Made by a program: the position numbers and the translations under genes
Origin: Prunella strophiata
Taxonomy: Eukaryota > Chordata > Aves > Passeriformes > Prunellidae
Direction: 5' to 3'
Length of the DNA: 64,000 nucleotides
NCBI GenBank assembly: GCA_036583965.1
Contig: JAZBQD010000027.1
Location: 5,102,187 to 5,166,186, forward strand
Shown: positions 13,101 to 30,300 of the stretch, one piece after another
How positions within the stretch are numbered: position 1 is the stretch's first letter
Layout: every line of letters begins with the position of its first letter
The notes under the pieces: model-generated
Seen by the model: only the letters and a program-made list of their open reading frames with translations
The model's database searches: none
Told to the model about the DNA's origin: nothing

Positions 13101-15844
13101 CCAGGCTGGCTGCAGGGAAAGGCAGATCTGGTTTCAGGGGGAGGCTTCTCACACACACACATTCAGTTACTTAATTCTGACCTTTCAAATGAGGAGCAAA
13201 TTTCAAACACTGCTCATTAAGATCCCAAAGCCTTTTGGAGTTTTTGGTGGATTGTTTTTGTTTTGTTTTGTGGTTTTTTTTTTGTTTGGTTGGTTTTTTC
13301 TTTTGGTTTTTTGTTGTTTGTTTGTTTGTTTGGGGTTTTTGTTGTTGTTTTGTTTTTGTTTTTGTTTTTTTTTACCCCAACAAAAATAAGTAAAATCTGA
13401 GTGGCCAAGCTCTATGCAGAGCAATTGTGTCCTGCTTCCTGACACACTTGTTTCCTCCAGGATTTTACTTTGCAGCAACCAAGAGAAACCCAGGGAGCAT
13501 TTCCAGTGGAAGAAAACACATGGTGGGTCAGCAAAGCATACTGCAGAATTGAAACTGAAACATGAATTAATTGAAATCAAGGCTAAAGTTAGGATAAATT
13601 ATTATATTTGGGTAAAATCCAGTTTTGTTAGATTCGATATGTGAACTCTTTAAGTGCTATCTGTAATCCTTTGCAGAAAAATACATGTTGGAATCTGAAT
13701 TTACCAGTTCATGACTTTCTGGTATGTTGTTTCTCAAGAGACCCTTTACCAGGGTGGCAGCAAGAGGAACTGACCAGGAGCACACCCATTTCCAGCCGCT
13801 ACAGCTCATTCCAAATTCTTTCTTTTGTTGTTAGCATGGAGAACTCCTCATGCTGGCCTCTGGCACTGGCCTTGCACCAATGATTCCCATCCTCCACTCC
13901 ATAACAGAGGATGAAGAGGATGAAACCTTTGTAACTCTTGTTGGCTGCTTCCCTACCTTTGACAAAATTTATTTAAAACCTCTTCTGCAGGATTTGGCTC
14001 GGTACTGGAACATTAGAATATTTTATGTCCTAAGCCAGGTAAATGAGTGGATATGAAGTGTGTTTGTGTGAGGGTTCTGTGTGCTGGATGAGCCTCTGCC
14101 TCCTCCACTTCTCCATAAGCAAAGCATGAGCTTAATTCTTTCCCAGTCATCCAGCCTAATGTGTGATCCAGTAGCTGCTGTTCTTAAATCTGCTGCATGT
14201 ACTCACACTGCTACTCATCTGGAGAATTTTGGGGAAGTGGCCATCACTGTTCCTCTCTGCCTCTGTGTTCTGTTGGGATGGACCTGCTGTTCCATAGCCA
14301 CTGTTGGTTATTCCCCCCCATTTCAGACAGTTGTTGTTGCACCTAAACAGCAAATAAGTTTGTTTCTTTCTTCCTAATACCAGTGTCTTAATCTGTCCTT
14401 ATCTTCCATTCTTTGCTTGTGGCTAGAGCTCTGCCTCTGGTGTGCTAGCACCAACTTCACAGCAATTATTTTTCCTTGCTGACCCATTTTTAAACTTCTG
14501 AAAGTTGTTTCCCCCTTTGTAAAATTACTTTTCTGCCACATTCATGGGATGAGGGCATACCTCTCAATGGTCTTACATTTTGAGCAGTCTTTTTCATTTC
14601 CATTTGGTCCCAAAGTTGCCTGTGTTCTGCATGGATTTGGTGGTTAAAAATTATTTCCGTCAGAAATGAGGATTCATTGCTGGGAGGATATAGAAAGAAT
14701 TATTTATGCTAAGGGAATGAATCCCATTGCATTTTTAGTTCCTCAGATGAATCATTTCTTGTATCTCTCACAGTGGAACTGCCTCATACATTTTGTTCCA
14801 CACGTGGCCTCAGCAGGATGAGATTTGGTAGAGGGAAAAGTGCTGGTGACTTGGGCACCCTGCAGCTGCTCTGTAGGAGCATAACCATAATTGTCTCTGG
14901 TGACATGGCTTAAATACCCTTTTCAGGGTGGTTAAACTCTTTGACTGCTGTCTCAAGAGCATGAGGAGGTCTTGAAATTCAATCAGTGAAGGGCACGAAA
15001 CCCACCTGACCCCTGTCAACACTGTCTGCCCCTCCTCTCCCCCTTTTTCCTCCTCTCTTAGCAGGTTTGTGGTAGTCCAAGGCTGGCTCGTGCATCCTCC
15101 CTCTTGGGATTATGTATCTGTCTGTATTTCATTGTGCTGCCTGTCACCACCACATCTGAGCACCTTCTGCTCCTGATTAATTGCAGCAGGGAAGTCCCTG
15201 CTGGATCCAGCACCACAGGAGCTGACACTTCTCGTGGGATCAGAGCTGTATTTGGAGCAGAGCTGGCTTCTTTCACTTTTGGACAAGGGAGATGGGACTG
15301 AAAGAGACTTGGGAATGGGAGAGGCAATGGAGAGGAATAGATCTGGGACTTGGGAATAGGAAAGGTGCCCTGGGAGATGGTTCTCAATGGAGAAGGTTCT
15401 GCAGCATTTATTTGTGATAGTTACACTCTGGTTTTGTTCAGTCCCCTTCTGAGTGGCTGGGTCCTGTGGCAGGGAAAGATTTCACTTGGATTTGGGAAGA
15501 GGAATGCAGCTCTCAGGAAGGGTCAGTGTCACAAAGGTGAAAATCATCCTGTGCACCACTCTGAGGGGAGGAGGGAGATTCAGCTCTAAGGAGTGTTGTC
15601 CTTTTTAATGTCACACACAGCAAACCTTTTACCTTTCCAGGAAACTTCACTGGAAAAACTTCCTTGGAGCTATCAGGAAAACACGTACACTGGTCATCTC
15701 AATGAAGACTTGATGAAGACAATCATAAATTCCTGTCGAAGAAAGCCATTTGTATTAATTTGTGGCTCTTCTGCATTCAATGAAGATATGAGTAGATACT
15801 TGAAAGCTGCAGGAATTGAAGAAAATTCCTGTTTTGTCTTTTAG
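7127..15844 (+). CDS. CYB5RL: NADH-cytochrome b5 reductase-like protein, complete
   Basis: Probable FAD- and NADH-dependent reductase of the cytochrome b5 reductase/ferredoxin reductase fold. Six coding exons join in phase: 7127-7315, 8153-8301, 9420-9507, 12544-12648, 13835-14038 and 15641-15844. The product is 312 residues, against about 315 in human. Residues 16-48 form the Cys-rich oxidoreductase-like motif (CCGSGCKPCIYDVY). The FAD-binding signature RAYTPIS is at 123-129, a GPFG loop follows in exon 5, the NADH-binding GTGLAPM is at 187-193, and a C-terminal CGSSAF at 286-291 replaces the CGPPPM usual in b5 reductases. No transmembrane segment or haem domain is seen. The start is the first ATG of an exon beginning at 7124 and is followed by an acidic run; the leader is presumably spliced from the CpG island. 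The physiological electron acceptor is unknown. Confidence 0.95.
9508..12543 (+). other. CYB5RL: Long CYB5RL intron 3, nothing further identified
   Basis: A 3-kb intron between the FAD-motif exon and the exon encoding the GPFG loop. It is AT-rich in the middle (10550-11060). None of its short open frames resembles a protein, and no RNA gene or clear mobile element was recognised. Confidence 0.5.
13240..13376. repeat. (TTTG)n-like low-complexity tract in a CYB5RL intron
   Basis: About 135 bases made almost wholly of T and G on the plus strand, in irregular TTTG/TTTTG/TTG units. It lies in the intron between the 12544-12648 and 13835-14038 exons. A short (CA)n run sits just upstream, near 13150-13162. 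The minus-strand open frame here, rich in Lys, Asn and Thr, is a product of the repeat. Confidence 0.85.
14039..15640 (+). other. CYB5RL: Last CYB5RL intron, nothing further identified
   Basis: A 1.6-kb intron separating the NADH-motif exon from the final exon. I see only short open frames without recognisable content and no repeat element. Confidence 0.5.
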
Positions 15845-16960
15845 CAGTACATTCCTGACCTGAGGAACCTTAGGCTGAGCCTTGGATGTCTTTGTTTCTT
15901 CGCAGACATTGCACAAAAGGGCCTACTCAGAAGACTGAGCTCCTTGGAGCAACTATTTGTTGTTCTGGGGTGTTTTAAGGAACAGGTGCCATTCCAGAGT
16001 GGCTGGTACATGGTGGGCCACCCATACCTCAGGGACCTGCATGGCAATTTTAATGGAAATCTTCAAGTGCAATTTTAAGAGGGAGATCTCCTAAGGTGGT
16101 ACTAGAAAGCATCCATGCACACAGCTCTGCTGTAATATGAGGATTGGTGACTTGCTTTGCAATCTGTGTTTTTCTGCAGTGGTGTTGTGCCCTGTTAGGT
16201 GTCCAGAGGAGAGATAAAATCCTCAGGGATCCTTGCCTGAGGGGACAGCAGAGTCAGGATCATTTTGGTTCTGTCATGTGCAGGCTGATGTCAGGCAAGT
16301 CCCTTCAACCTCACTGTGCCTCAGTTGCCCCATTGTACATTAATACAGAGAAGGTGGCACTGATCTCTGAAAACAGCTATTCCATTATGGAATTATGGAA
16401 ACAGCCATTCTATGTATGGAAAAAGTATCCATAAGGATGGAATGATACATTCTGTATAGTGAGAACTTAAACATGGCTGAGCTCCTGTCCTGGCACAGCC
16501 TGTGTTACCTACCCTGTGCTTAGCCCTAGAAATGCTACCTGGGGACACAAAGAGCATGTCCTAAATCTGGGAGAGCATGGCTGGGTGGTGGCTGCTGTCT
16601 GTCAGGGAGGATGGTTGTTTGCTTTCCGTGTCCCCTAAGTGTTGTATGATAACCCTGGCTCATTAAATTGAACCTCTTTACAAATAAACAGCTGTTTGGT
16701 GTTGCCACAGGACTCTCTCAGGTGCCTGAGGAGGTTCCCTAAGCATACAGGAACACCACCTGAGGAGGGAAAGCTTGCATGGGTGCTTCCCTGTGGGACA
16801 GGGAGCAGAGCCAGGGATGGCAGCCTGGCATAGCACCCAGCCTGGGCACCTGGGCCTCTTCCTCTTTTTTCAGTCCAAAATGCTGCTGCTTTTCATCTGA
16901 GGTATGTGCTATCCACTCTTTTATCTTTTCAGACTGGTGTGTTTAGTATCTACACCTGAA

Positions 16961-16966
16961 AATAAA
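16961..16966 (+). terminator. CYB5RL: Candidate CYB5RL polyadenylation signal
   Basis: AATAAA about 1.1 kb past the CYB5RL stop, followed by a G/T-rich stretch typical of a downstream cleavage element. A second AATAAA at 16683-16688 is an alternative. No other plus-strand gene end lies nearby. Which of the two is used cannot be told from sequence. Confidence 0.5.
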
Positions 16967-17599
16967 ACTGTCCTGCACACCTTGTGTTTTTCTGTTCATT
17001 CTCAGTTCGTCCTGTGTTGGGGTTTTCCAGGCTGTGTCAGATGATTGTTGCATTATCATTCATGCTTCTTTTATACCTGTGTCTAACACCTTACACAAAG
17101 GAAATGTAGCTTGTTACACAAAAAACACAACGTGCACTGAAGTGGTGGCTTGATTCACACATTTGGGAGGGAGTGTAAGTTCCCTTTGCACTGCTGAGAT
17201 TTGCCTCCAGTTACCAAATGCCTGGAATTAATCAAGTGTAGCTGCAGCTTTCATGTGAACTTCCTTAGAGAAAGGGCTGACAAGAAAGCCATCTTCCTAA
17301 CCCAAACTGGGCTTCTGGCTTTAAAGGCATGGAGATCCAGGGAAGTTGTCCATGGTCAGTCCAAGGCAAGCTCTCATCTCCAATCCACACTGTGCTTCTA
17401 GCCTCCCCAAGTCACTGTGTAGTGAAGGTGCTTCTTTGCACACAGGCTGATAAAATAATGAGATGCTTTCTGCAGTAGCTCTCCCTGCTTTGGCCTTAGC
17501 TAGGAATATGGACAAAACATTTTTTTTGTCAGATATTAAGTATTTGAAAACCTTGCTTCTAGTTCTCTAGCTTTAAATGTTATGTCTTTTTGAGATTTT

Positions 17600-18010
17600 G
17601 CTGAAACCACACCCCACCTTTTCGCCAAGCCCAAGGTAAAAACTTCACGCTCGCCTTGGAAAAGCGCCGGCTTTCAGCGTGAAAGCTGGGACTGTTCCTT
17701 TAAACACAACCCCAATATGTCTGGGTATTTCAGCACATATGGGCCACGATGGTTAAACCCTACCCAGCTGGTCCGGCCGTTCTGCCGCGCAGCTCCGTCT
17801 TTGTTCGTGGCTCAAAGGGAGGGTGGTGAGAGACGGAGCAAGCTGTGAGTGCTGCGGGTTGCCATCCTGCGAGGGCGGGCTGCGGCCGAGCGGGAGGAGC
17901 GGGGCATGTCCCGCCCGAGGGGACAGGGCTTTGCGAGACGTTCTCCATGGGGGAGATGATGTCCTTGGAAGCAGGAACTCGAAGGAGCCTTTAAACCGCC
18001 CACAGGCACT
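17600..18010. promoter_or_regulatory. CpG-rich, promoter-like patch between CYB5RL and CDCP2
   Basis: A locally CpG-rich block inside otherwise CpG-poor intergenic DNA. It holds a short inverted repeat (TTCACGCT at 17644-17651 and AGCGTGAA at 17676-17683) and a donor-like GTGAGTGC at 17845. No coding exon is recognised. It could be the promoter and non-coding first exon of CDCP2, or of an unannotated transcript. The assignment is inference. Confidence 0.4.
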
Positions 18011-20850
18011 TTGTTCTCTATTTTCTGCCCTTCTCTCCCTTCCCCCTCCCGCCTTTTGTTGTTTCTCAGGCTGGCTCTAACACAGTCCCCTCATCCCAAC
18101 CATCCCCCATGGGGACAGCCCCTTTCGGAGGATGGCGTGGATTCCTGCAAACGCAGGGATGTGGAGTAGAAAGGCTCTGGTGCAGAGTGTTCCTTGCCAG
18201 GGGAAGATGAGAGGTTTCCTTCCCTCTGGAGGCCCAGAACCACCCTTGGTGGCAGTTTCGTGGGGAATCAGTGTCGGTGCTGTTGGTGACTGGGGCATCT
18301 GTGGGGCTGGAGGTGTGTGAGCTGGGGTGGGTGCCCGATGCCCAGCCAGGGCAGGGGCTCACGTCCTGCCTCTCCTGCCAGGCAGGGAGGTGCTGGTGGG
18401 ATGCTCCTGATCTCTGTCTGGCCCCAGGAAGCCCCTGCCACCCGTGCAGCACTGTGCAGGGGAGAGGGGCTTTGCTTTAGCTTCCTTTTTTCTTCCTCGT
18501 GTGCAGCCTAAATACCTTCTTAATTTCATCTCATTATTTCCTGCCTAAATAATTCCTGTTTCTCCTGGGGACCGTTTTTAAACCTTTGATCTTCTCTGAA
18601 GTCTCACAGTCCTGATCACATCCTTTCTGTTTAAATGAATCAAATGCCTTTTTGACTCATGATTTATAAATTTGCCCACAGAGGAACAGAGGCACACCTT
18701 AAAATCACCCACCATATCTGTGGCTGGAGCAAAAGTACCCTGGGCTGATCCAGAGCACCTTCCAGCCAGACCTCCATGCCTGGTTCCTCTGCTTCCCTGC
18801 TGCATGTCACTCTCCCCCTGCCTCCCTCCACCCTCCCACCCAACTCTTCAGCTGACAGCCAGGTTTCCTGGGCTCAGGCCCAGCCTGGAATGGCCATCCC
18901 CAGGTCAGGAGCAGGGTGAATGTGCCGGTGGTTGATGGATGCTGTCCCCTGGGAGCGGGGCACAGCTGCTGTGCCGCTAACCCCGGCCCCCCATCTCCCG
19001 GGGATTGCTGATGCAGAGCACAGCTAAGGGCAGGGAGAGGAGCAGCTGTGCAGGGACTGCTGTCCTGGGCACTGGCTTGGTGCTGAGGCAGTGGTGGAAA
19101 GGCTGGAAGACAGAGGGTGTTGCCCAGGATGGATGTGATGAGGATACACGTGTTGCTCCGTAGTGCAGTGATGCAGAAGTCGGGGAGCACTTTGTTCCTG
19201 AGCCCAGGCTGGGAGGGCTGAGCACTCCTCCTGGATGAACCAGGGTTGTGGCAATGGAAAGACTACCAGGAGAGGCCCCTGTGCCATGGCCAGACCTCGC
19301 CTGCATCTTTGCTGTGTGGGCCCACACTTGTTGACAAGGACACACCTCCTCTCCAAGCCATTAGGCAAGCAGCTAATTAAGCTCTGTAATGTTCCTGGGA
19401 GGTCAGCAGGAGATGTGCCAGCGTTGTAGCATCTCCCAGAGCCTGCACTGGGGCAGGATCTTCCCACAGTGCCCATGGACAGGGGGAGCTGCTCTGCTCC
19501 TCCTCATTCCATTGTGCTCTTAGTCCTGGTGCTGGTGGGGTGGCACAGTGCTCAGTGCCCCAGGACAGAACCCAGCGTTCCCTGCCTCAGCTGGGCTTAG
19601 GGTAGAGGGCTCCTGGCTGGGATGTCCCAAAGCTCCCAGCAGCCCTCGGCTCCAGCAAGGCTGGGCAGTGGGGAGAGAGCCTGTACAAATATTATTGTTG
19701 TTGTTATTCCCCATAAATATATGCAGGCACTTAATGACCTTGGCATGGAGCACTTCCCGGGGATTCATGACCAGTGGGTGTTAATGGTCTTTAGCTGCAC
19801 CTCAGGCCATCAGCTCCTCCCAGCCCATCATTAATCCACAGGAAATGTCTCGGGCATCGATCCTCATTGCTTAATTAATAAATGCAACTTGTCTCCAGCC
19901 TGAGATTTAGAGATACTCACTGCTTCTCTCCCTGCTGCTTTGAAGGTGACTTTTTTAGCACAGGTCCCTCACGCTGGGAGGCCCTCGTGGGATTTTGTTT
20001 CCTGGCATTCATGTGGGTGTGGGCTGTGGCAGCAGGAAAGTCTTTTCTCTCCTGGGCGGGAGGGAAGGAACTGAGCTGCTGTTGGGTTTGGGGTTTCTCC
20101 AGCTAATGTGGCACAGCACAAGGAGCACATCTTTCCCACCAAACCCAAAGGCTTTCTTACCTTCAGCTGAGTGCATCCAAGAGCCTGGCCGAGAAGTAGC
20201 GTGAGCCAGCATGGAAGAACGTGGCAATTCTCCAAGGCCTTAGCAGGTTCTATAATAATCGATGTTTTTTGCCCATGAGTCACAATTCATCTCTAATCTT
20301 CCTCGGGGGAGGTGGGATTTGCTATCTTTAGTGCTCATGACTGCTGCTTTCCCGGGCTGAGCATCCCGCTGAGCCTGGACTCCTGCTGCAGGGATGCTGA
20401 CCTGGCAGCCAGCTGCCTTTCAATCCTGCTCCAGCCCTCACCACCAGCTGGCTTTGTGCAGTGGGTGCCGCAGTATAAATCATGTTAATTCCTGAGATGC
20501 TTTTCCGCGGTAAGTCTGAAATTCCCATTTTGGTTCGCTGGCTTGCCTGGCGAACTAAATTATTTTCATAGCCCCTTAAGGGCATATTGTCAGCCCAGAC
20601 TTATTGCCGTTATACACCATTTCTGAAACATTAATATCTCTTCTAAATATAGTGTATTGACAAGGTATCTGGTACAGTGTAAATCCTTGGGACATTTGAT
20701 CCAGATCATTAAAACTGAGTGAAGGAAGGGAGGAATAGATCAAGTTACCTTGCTGCTCTTAATTCAAACAAGCGATGAATTATTCATTCCGCTATTAATT
20801 CTACAGTCCTCCTGCTTTTTATTTATTTCTCTCTTTATTTATTTTTTTCC
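18011..20850. other. Intergenic DNA upstream of CDCP2, with an AT-rich part
   Basis: No coding exon seen. From about 19690 to 20830 the composition turns AT-rich with many homeodomain-type cores (TTAATTAA, CATTAATCC, CTATTAATT) set in non-repetitive sequence. That pattern is seen in conserved non-coding elements, but conservation was not tested. A pyrimidine tract ending tcccag at 20851-20856 looks like a 3' splice site just before the CDCP2 start exon. Confidence 0.4.
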
Positions 20851-20914
20851 TCCCAGATAGACAGATCCAAAAGGATGCTCGGGCACTGGTGAGGGGAGGT
20901 TTGCCTGCTGGAGG

Positions 20915-27369
<6,455 letters not shown>

Positions 27370-30300
27370 GATGCTCTTTCCAGACTCCAGGGATTGCAGT
27401 CCCAGTCATGCCCAGGGCAGAAAGGCACCCAGAATCCACCCTCACCCCAGGCTGAGCCCTAACACAGCTGCCAGGCCCTGAAACTGAGCCTGAACCCAAC
27501 CTCCACCTTCTCTTAGTGCCTGAAAAATCTGGGCAATAGGCAACCGTTTCCCTTCCCAATTTGTTTTCCTCTGTCTCAATCTGTCCATTTGGCTCAGGAA
27601 TGCAATTCTTGTGCTCCCTAACTCTTCCCGCACCTGCTTCAATTTGTTTTCCCTGTAGTGCTGCTGCTTTCAGGAAAGAAGCGTTGTTTGCCGATGGCTG
27701 CAAATCTTCCTGTCAATTATTTCTAGCTGAATTCTTGGAGGTACAAACCAGCCCCAAATGTAGCTGTATTCCCAACAAATGTTCTCCGTGCTCCCAGCCC
27801 ATGCTTGGGGGGGACTGTGGAGCTGTGTTACAGGGTTCTCCACCTGGCACACACAGATGTAGCTGATGTAGGTGCTCCCAGGTGATGTTTCTGGGTGTCT
27901 GTGGGTGATGTGATGAGATGCATTTGCTGTGCCCTGCAGCTCCTTGTTTGATCTTCTCATGTTGTCTCACCTTCTCGCAGGACTCACCTGAGCGCCTCAG
28001 CCACCAGCAGCTGGAGGGGAGGAGAACAATCCTCTTCTCCTCTGTTTTCCTTCTTTCCAGCATATCCAGGTATCCACAGCTATAAACTCTCTACCAGCAT
28101 TACTTCTGAAGTTTGAAAATATAGGCAAATCCTGCTATGGCTTGGGGAGATGTTGGAGTGCAGAGGTTTTGATAACCCTGTAAGGACAACCTTGGCAGGA
28201 GGGGCTGGGACATCAGTGACACCAGATCTCCAATCATGGTCCCTGCAGAAGGTGAGCTCAGCACCTGGGAGCATGAAAAGAAGAGTTCTGTGATCATCTG
28301 CCCATCCAGAAAACTGGGGATCCTTGCCAAGAGCCCTGAGGGATGGCTGAATGACCTCTGCCACCTCTCGTGCCACCCCAGCACAAAGGACATTCCCCTT
28401 CAGCATCAAAGAGGGGGTGGCTGTCACAGAGCAGCCTGTGTTCATCCCTGGGGGTCAGAGCCAGCGTGTGTCAAAGCCACATCAAATCTTGCTATGGAAG
28501 GGAGGCCACCCCTCCTCCTCCAGCCTTTGTGAAACACACTGCAGTGCAGGGAGAGATCTTAAAGTCTCCCAGTGTGGTCATTTGGGGGCACAGCAAACCC
28601 TTGGTGCTGTTGAATCCAGCATTTAGCAGGGGCTGGTAGGAGAGTCCCATCAGTGAAAGGCTGCCCTGACTGACGTCCTGCCTCCCTCTGGGACAGCTCT
28701 GTCCATCAGGGCATCAGAGGGAGCAGCAGCAAAGGAGTAGGATGATGATTGAGCAGCTTTTCCTCCTGGATTGCTCCAGCCCTGAGAGAGTGTGTGGGGA
28801 GGGAAGAAGGCGCAGGGCTGCGCATGCCTCCTAACGAGGAGCCCTCGTTACCAGAGCCCGGATTGATTTGGCGTTTGTTGGTGCAACACATCGGCAAATG
28901 CGAGATTTCCCAGGGAAATATTTGCCAGCACTGTTAAGCTCCATTAAGGGAATGTTTTGAGAGCCTGTTGTGTGCAGAGATGGTAAACAAGGCCAGCCTC
29001 CCCCGCTGCTTGCAAAGCCTCACTGCCGGTTAATTGCTGGGTATAGAACTGTCAGCTTGAGACCATAGTTACAAGATTTGACAACTGAAAGAAACTTAAA
29101 GATATAATTAACCTTCTTGGTGGCCCACATTTTGCTGAAACAGGTGAGCACTGCTGCTGCTGGTGCCTGGCAGGGAGCCCACAGCACCCAGCAGCATCCA
29201 GCCCTTGTCTCCAGGACAGGCACTCCTTGTCCAGCTGGAGCCTCCAGAACCCTGCAATTTGCAGGGAAAAAGGCTTTTCTGGATAGCTGTTGGTGTTGCA
29301 CTTAAATAAGGAGTTGGACCTGGTCACTCCAGGGAGGGTTTCCAGCTCTGGCTCCAGTTCACAGCCACCCAGGCATCCCTGGGTGAAGTGCTCCCCTGCA
29401 CACATCCCTGTGGATGCAGGACTGGTGCTGTGGGAGCAGCTCAAGGGGATCCCCAGCAGCCCCAGGCCTGCAGGGTGCTATCCAGGGGTTATGGACAGGG
29501 TGATTAATGCAATTTGAATGGCTCCAAAAGCCCTTTACCCCCTTGTTTCTGATGGCATTCACAGCTGCATCTGCCACCAGCACTGAGCCACTCAAGGCAG
29601 TCATCTCACTCAGAGCAAGGAAAGCCTCTGGTGCTCACCAAACACCAGCCCTCTTCAGCCTCCAGGCCTCCTCCACCATGTCTCAGCCTCTCCACTAGAT
29701 TTAGGCATCCAGTCTCTCCCTGCCCTGCAGGAATTTGCTCACTGGCATCCCCTGTTAAACCAGGTCTTCCCTGACTTACTGCCCCAGCTGGGGATGGAGT
29801 CCAGCAGGGAGGGGGGACTGCCCAGGTAATTTCTTGAAACAAACCCTTCTTCTCATGCAAAAGCTGCTCAGATGAGTGGTGAACAGCTGTCAGGAATACA
29901 TCACCAGCACTCCTTCCCTCCACCATGCCTGTGCTGCTCACATCAGTTGCCTCAATTCCCCTCCTTAGCGTTTTCCCCGTGCTTCCCGAGCCAGGGGGGA
30001 GCGGCGGGCACGGGCAGTGCTCCCGTTGCTCATCTGATTATTTATTTAGAGCACGATGGCTGGATTGAGCAGGGCTGGATGCAGCCTCCCCATTTCCTGG
30101 CTTTGCTTTTAGACGTGGAGTCTGTCTCTCCGAAGCAAAGGCTTGGCTGTTGTGCAGGAGGGAGAGCCTCTGTTATCCCTCTGCAAACGTCTGCCTGCAA
30201 ATCCAGTGAAGAACTGCTGGAAAATTGTAGATCATAGAAAACAGGACTGCAAGAGCCCCCAGGGGATCAGTTGGTTCATTCCTCTCCTTCCCTGGGGAGA

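Noticed and set aside
13203..13580. Minus-strand open frame rich in Lys, Asn, Gln and Thr
   Set aside because: It is the translation of the TTTG-rich simple repeat.
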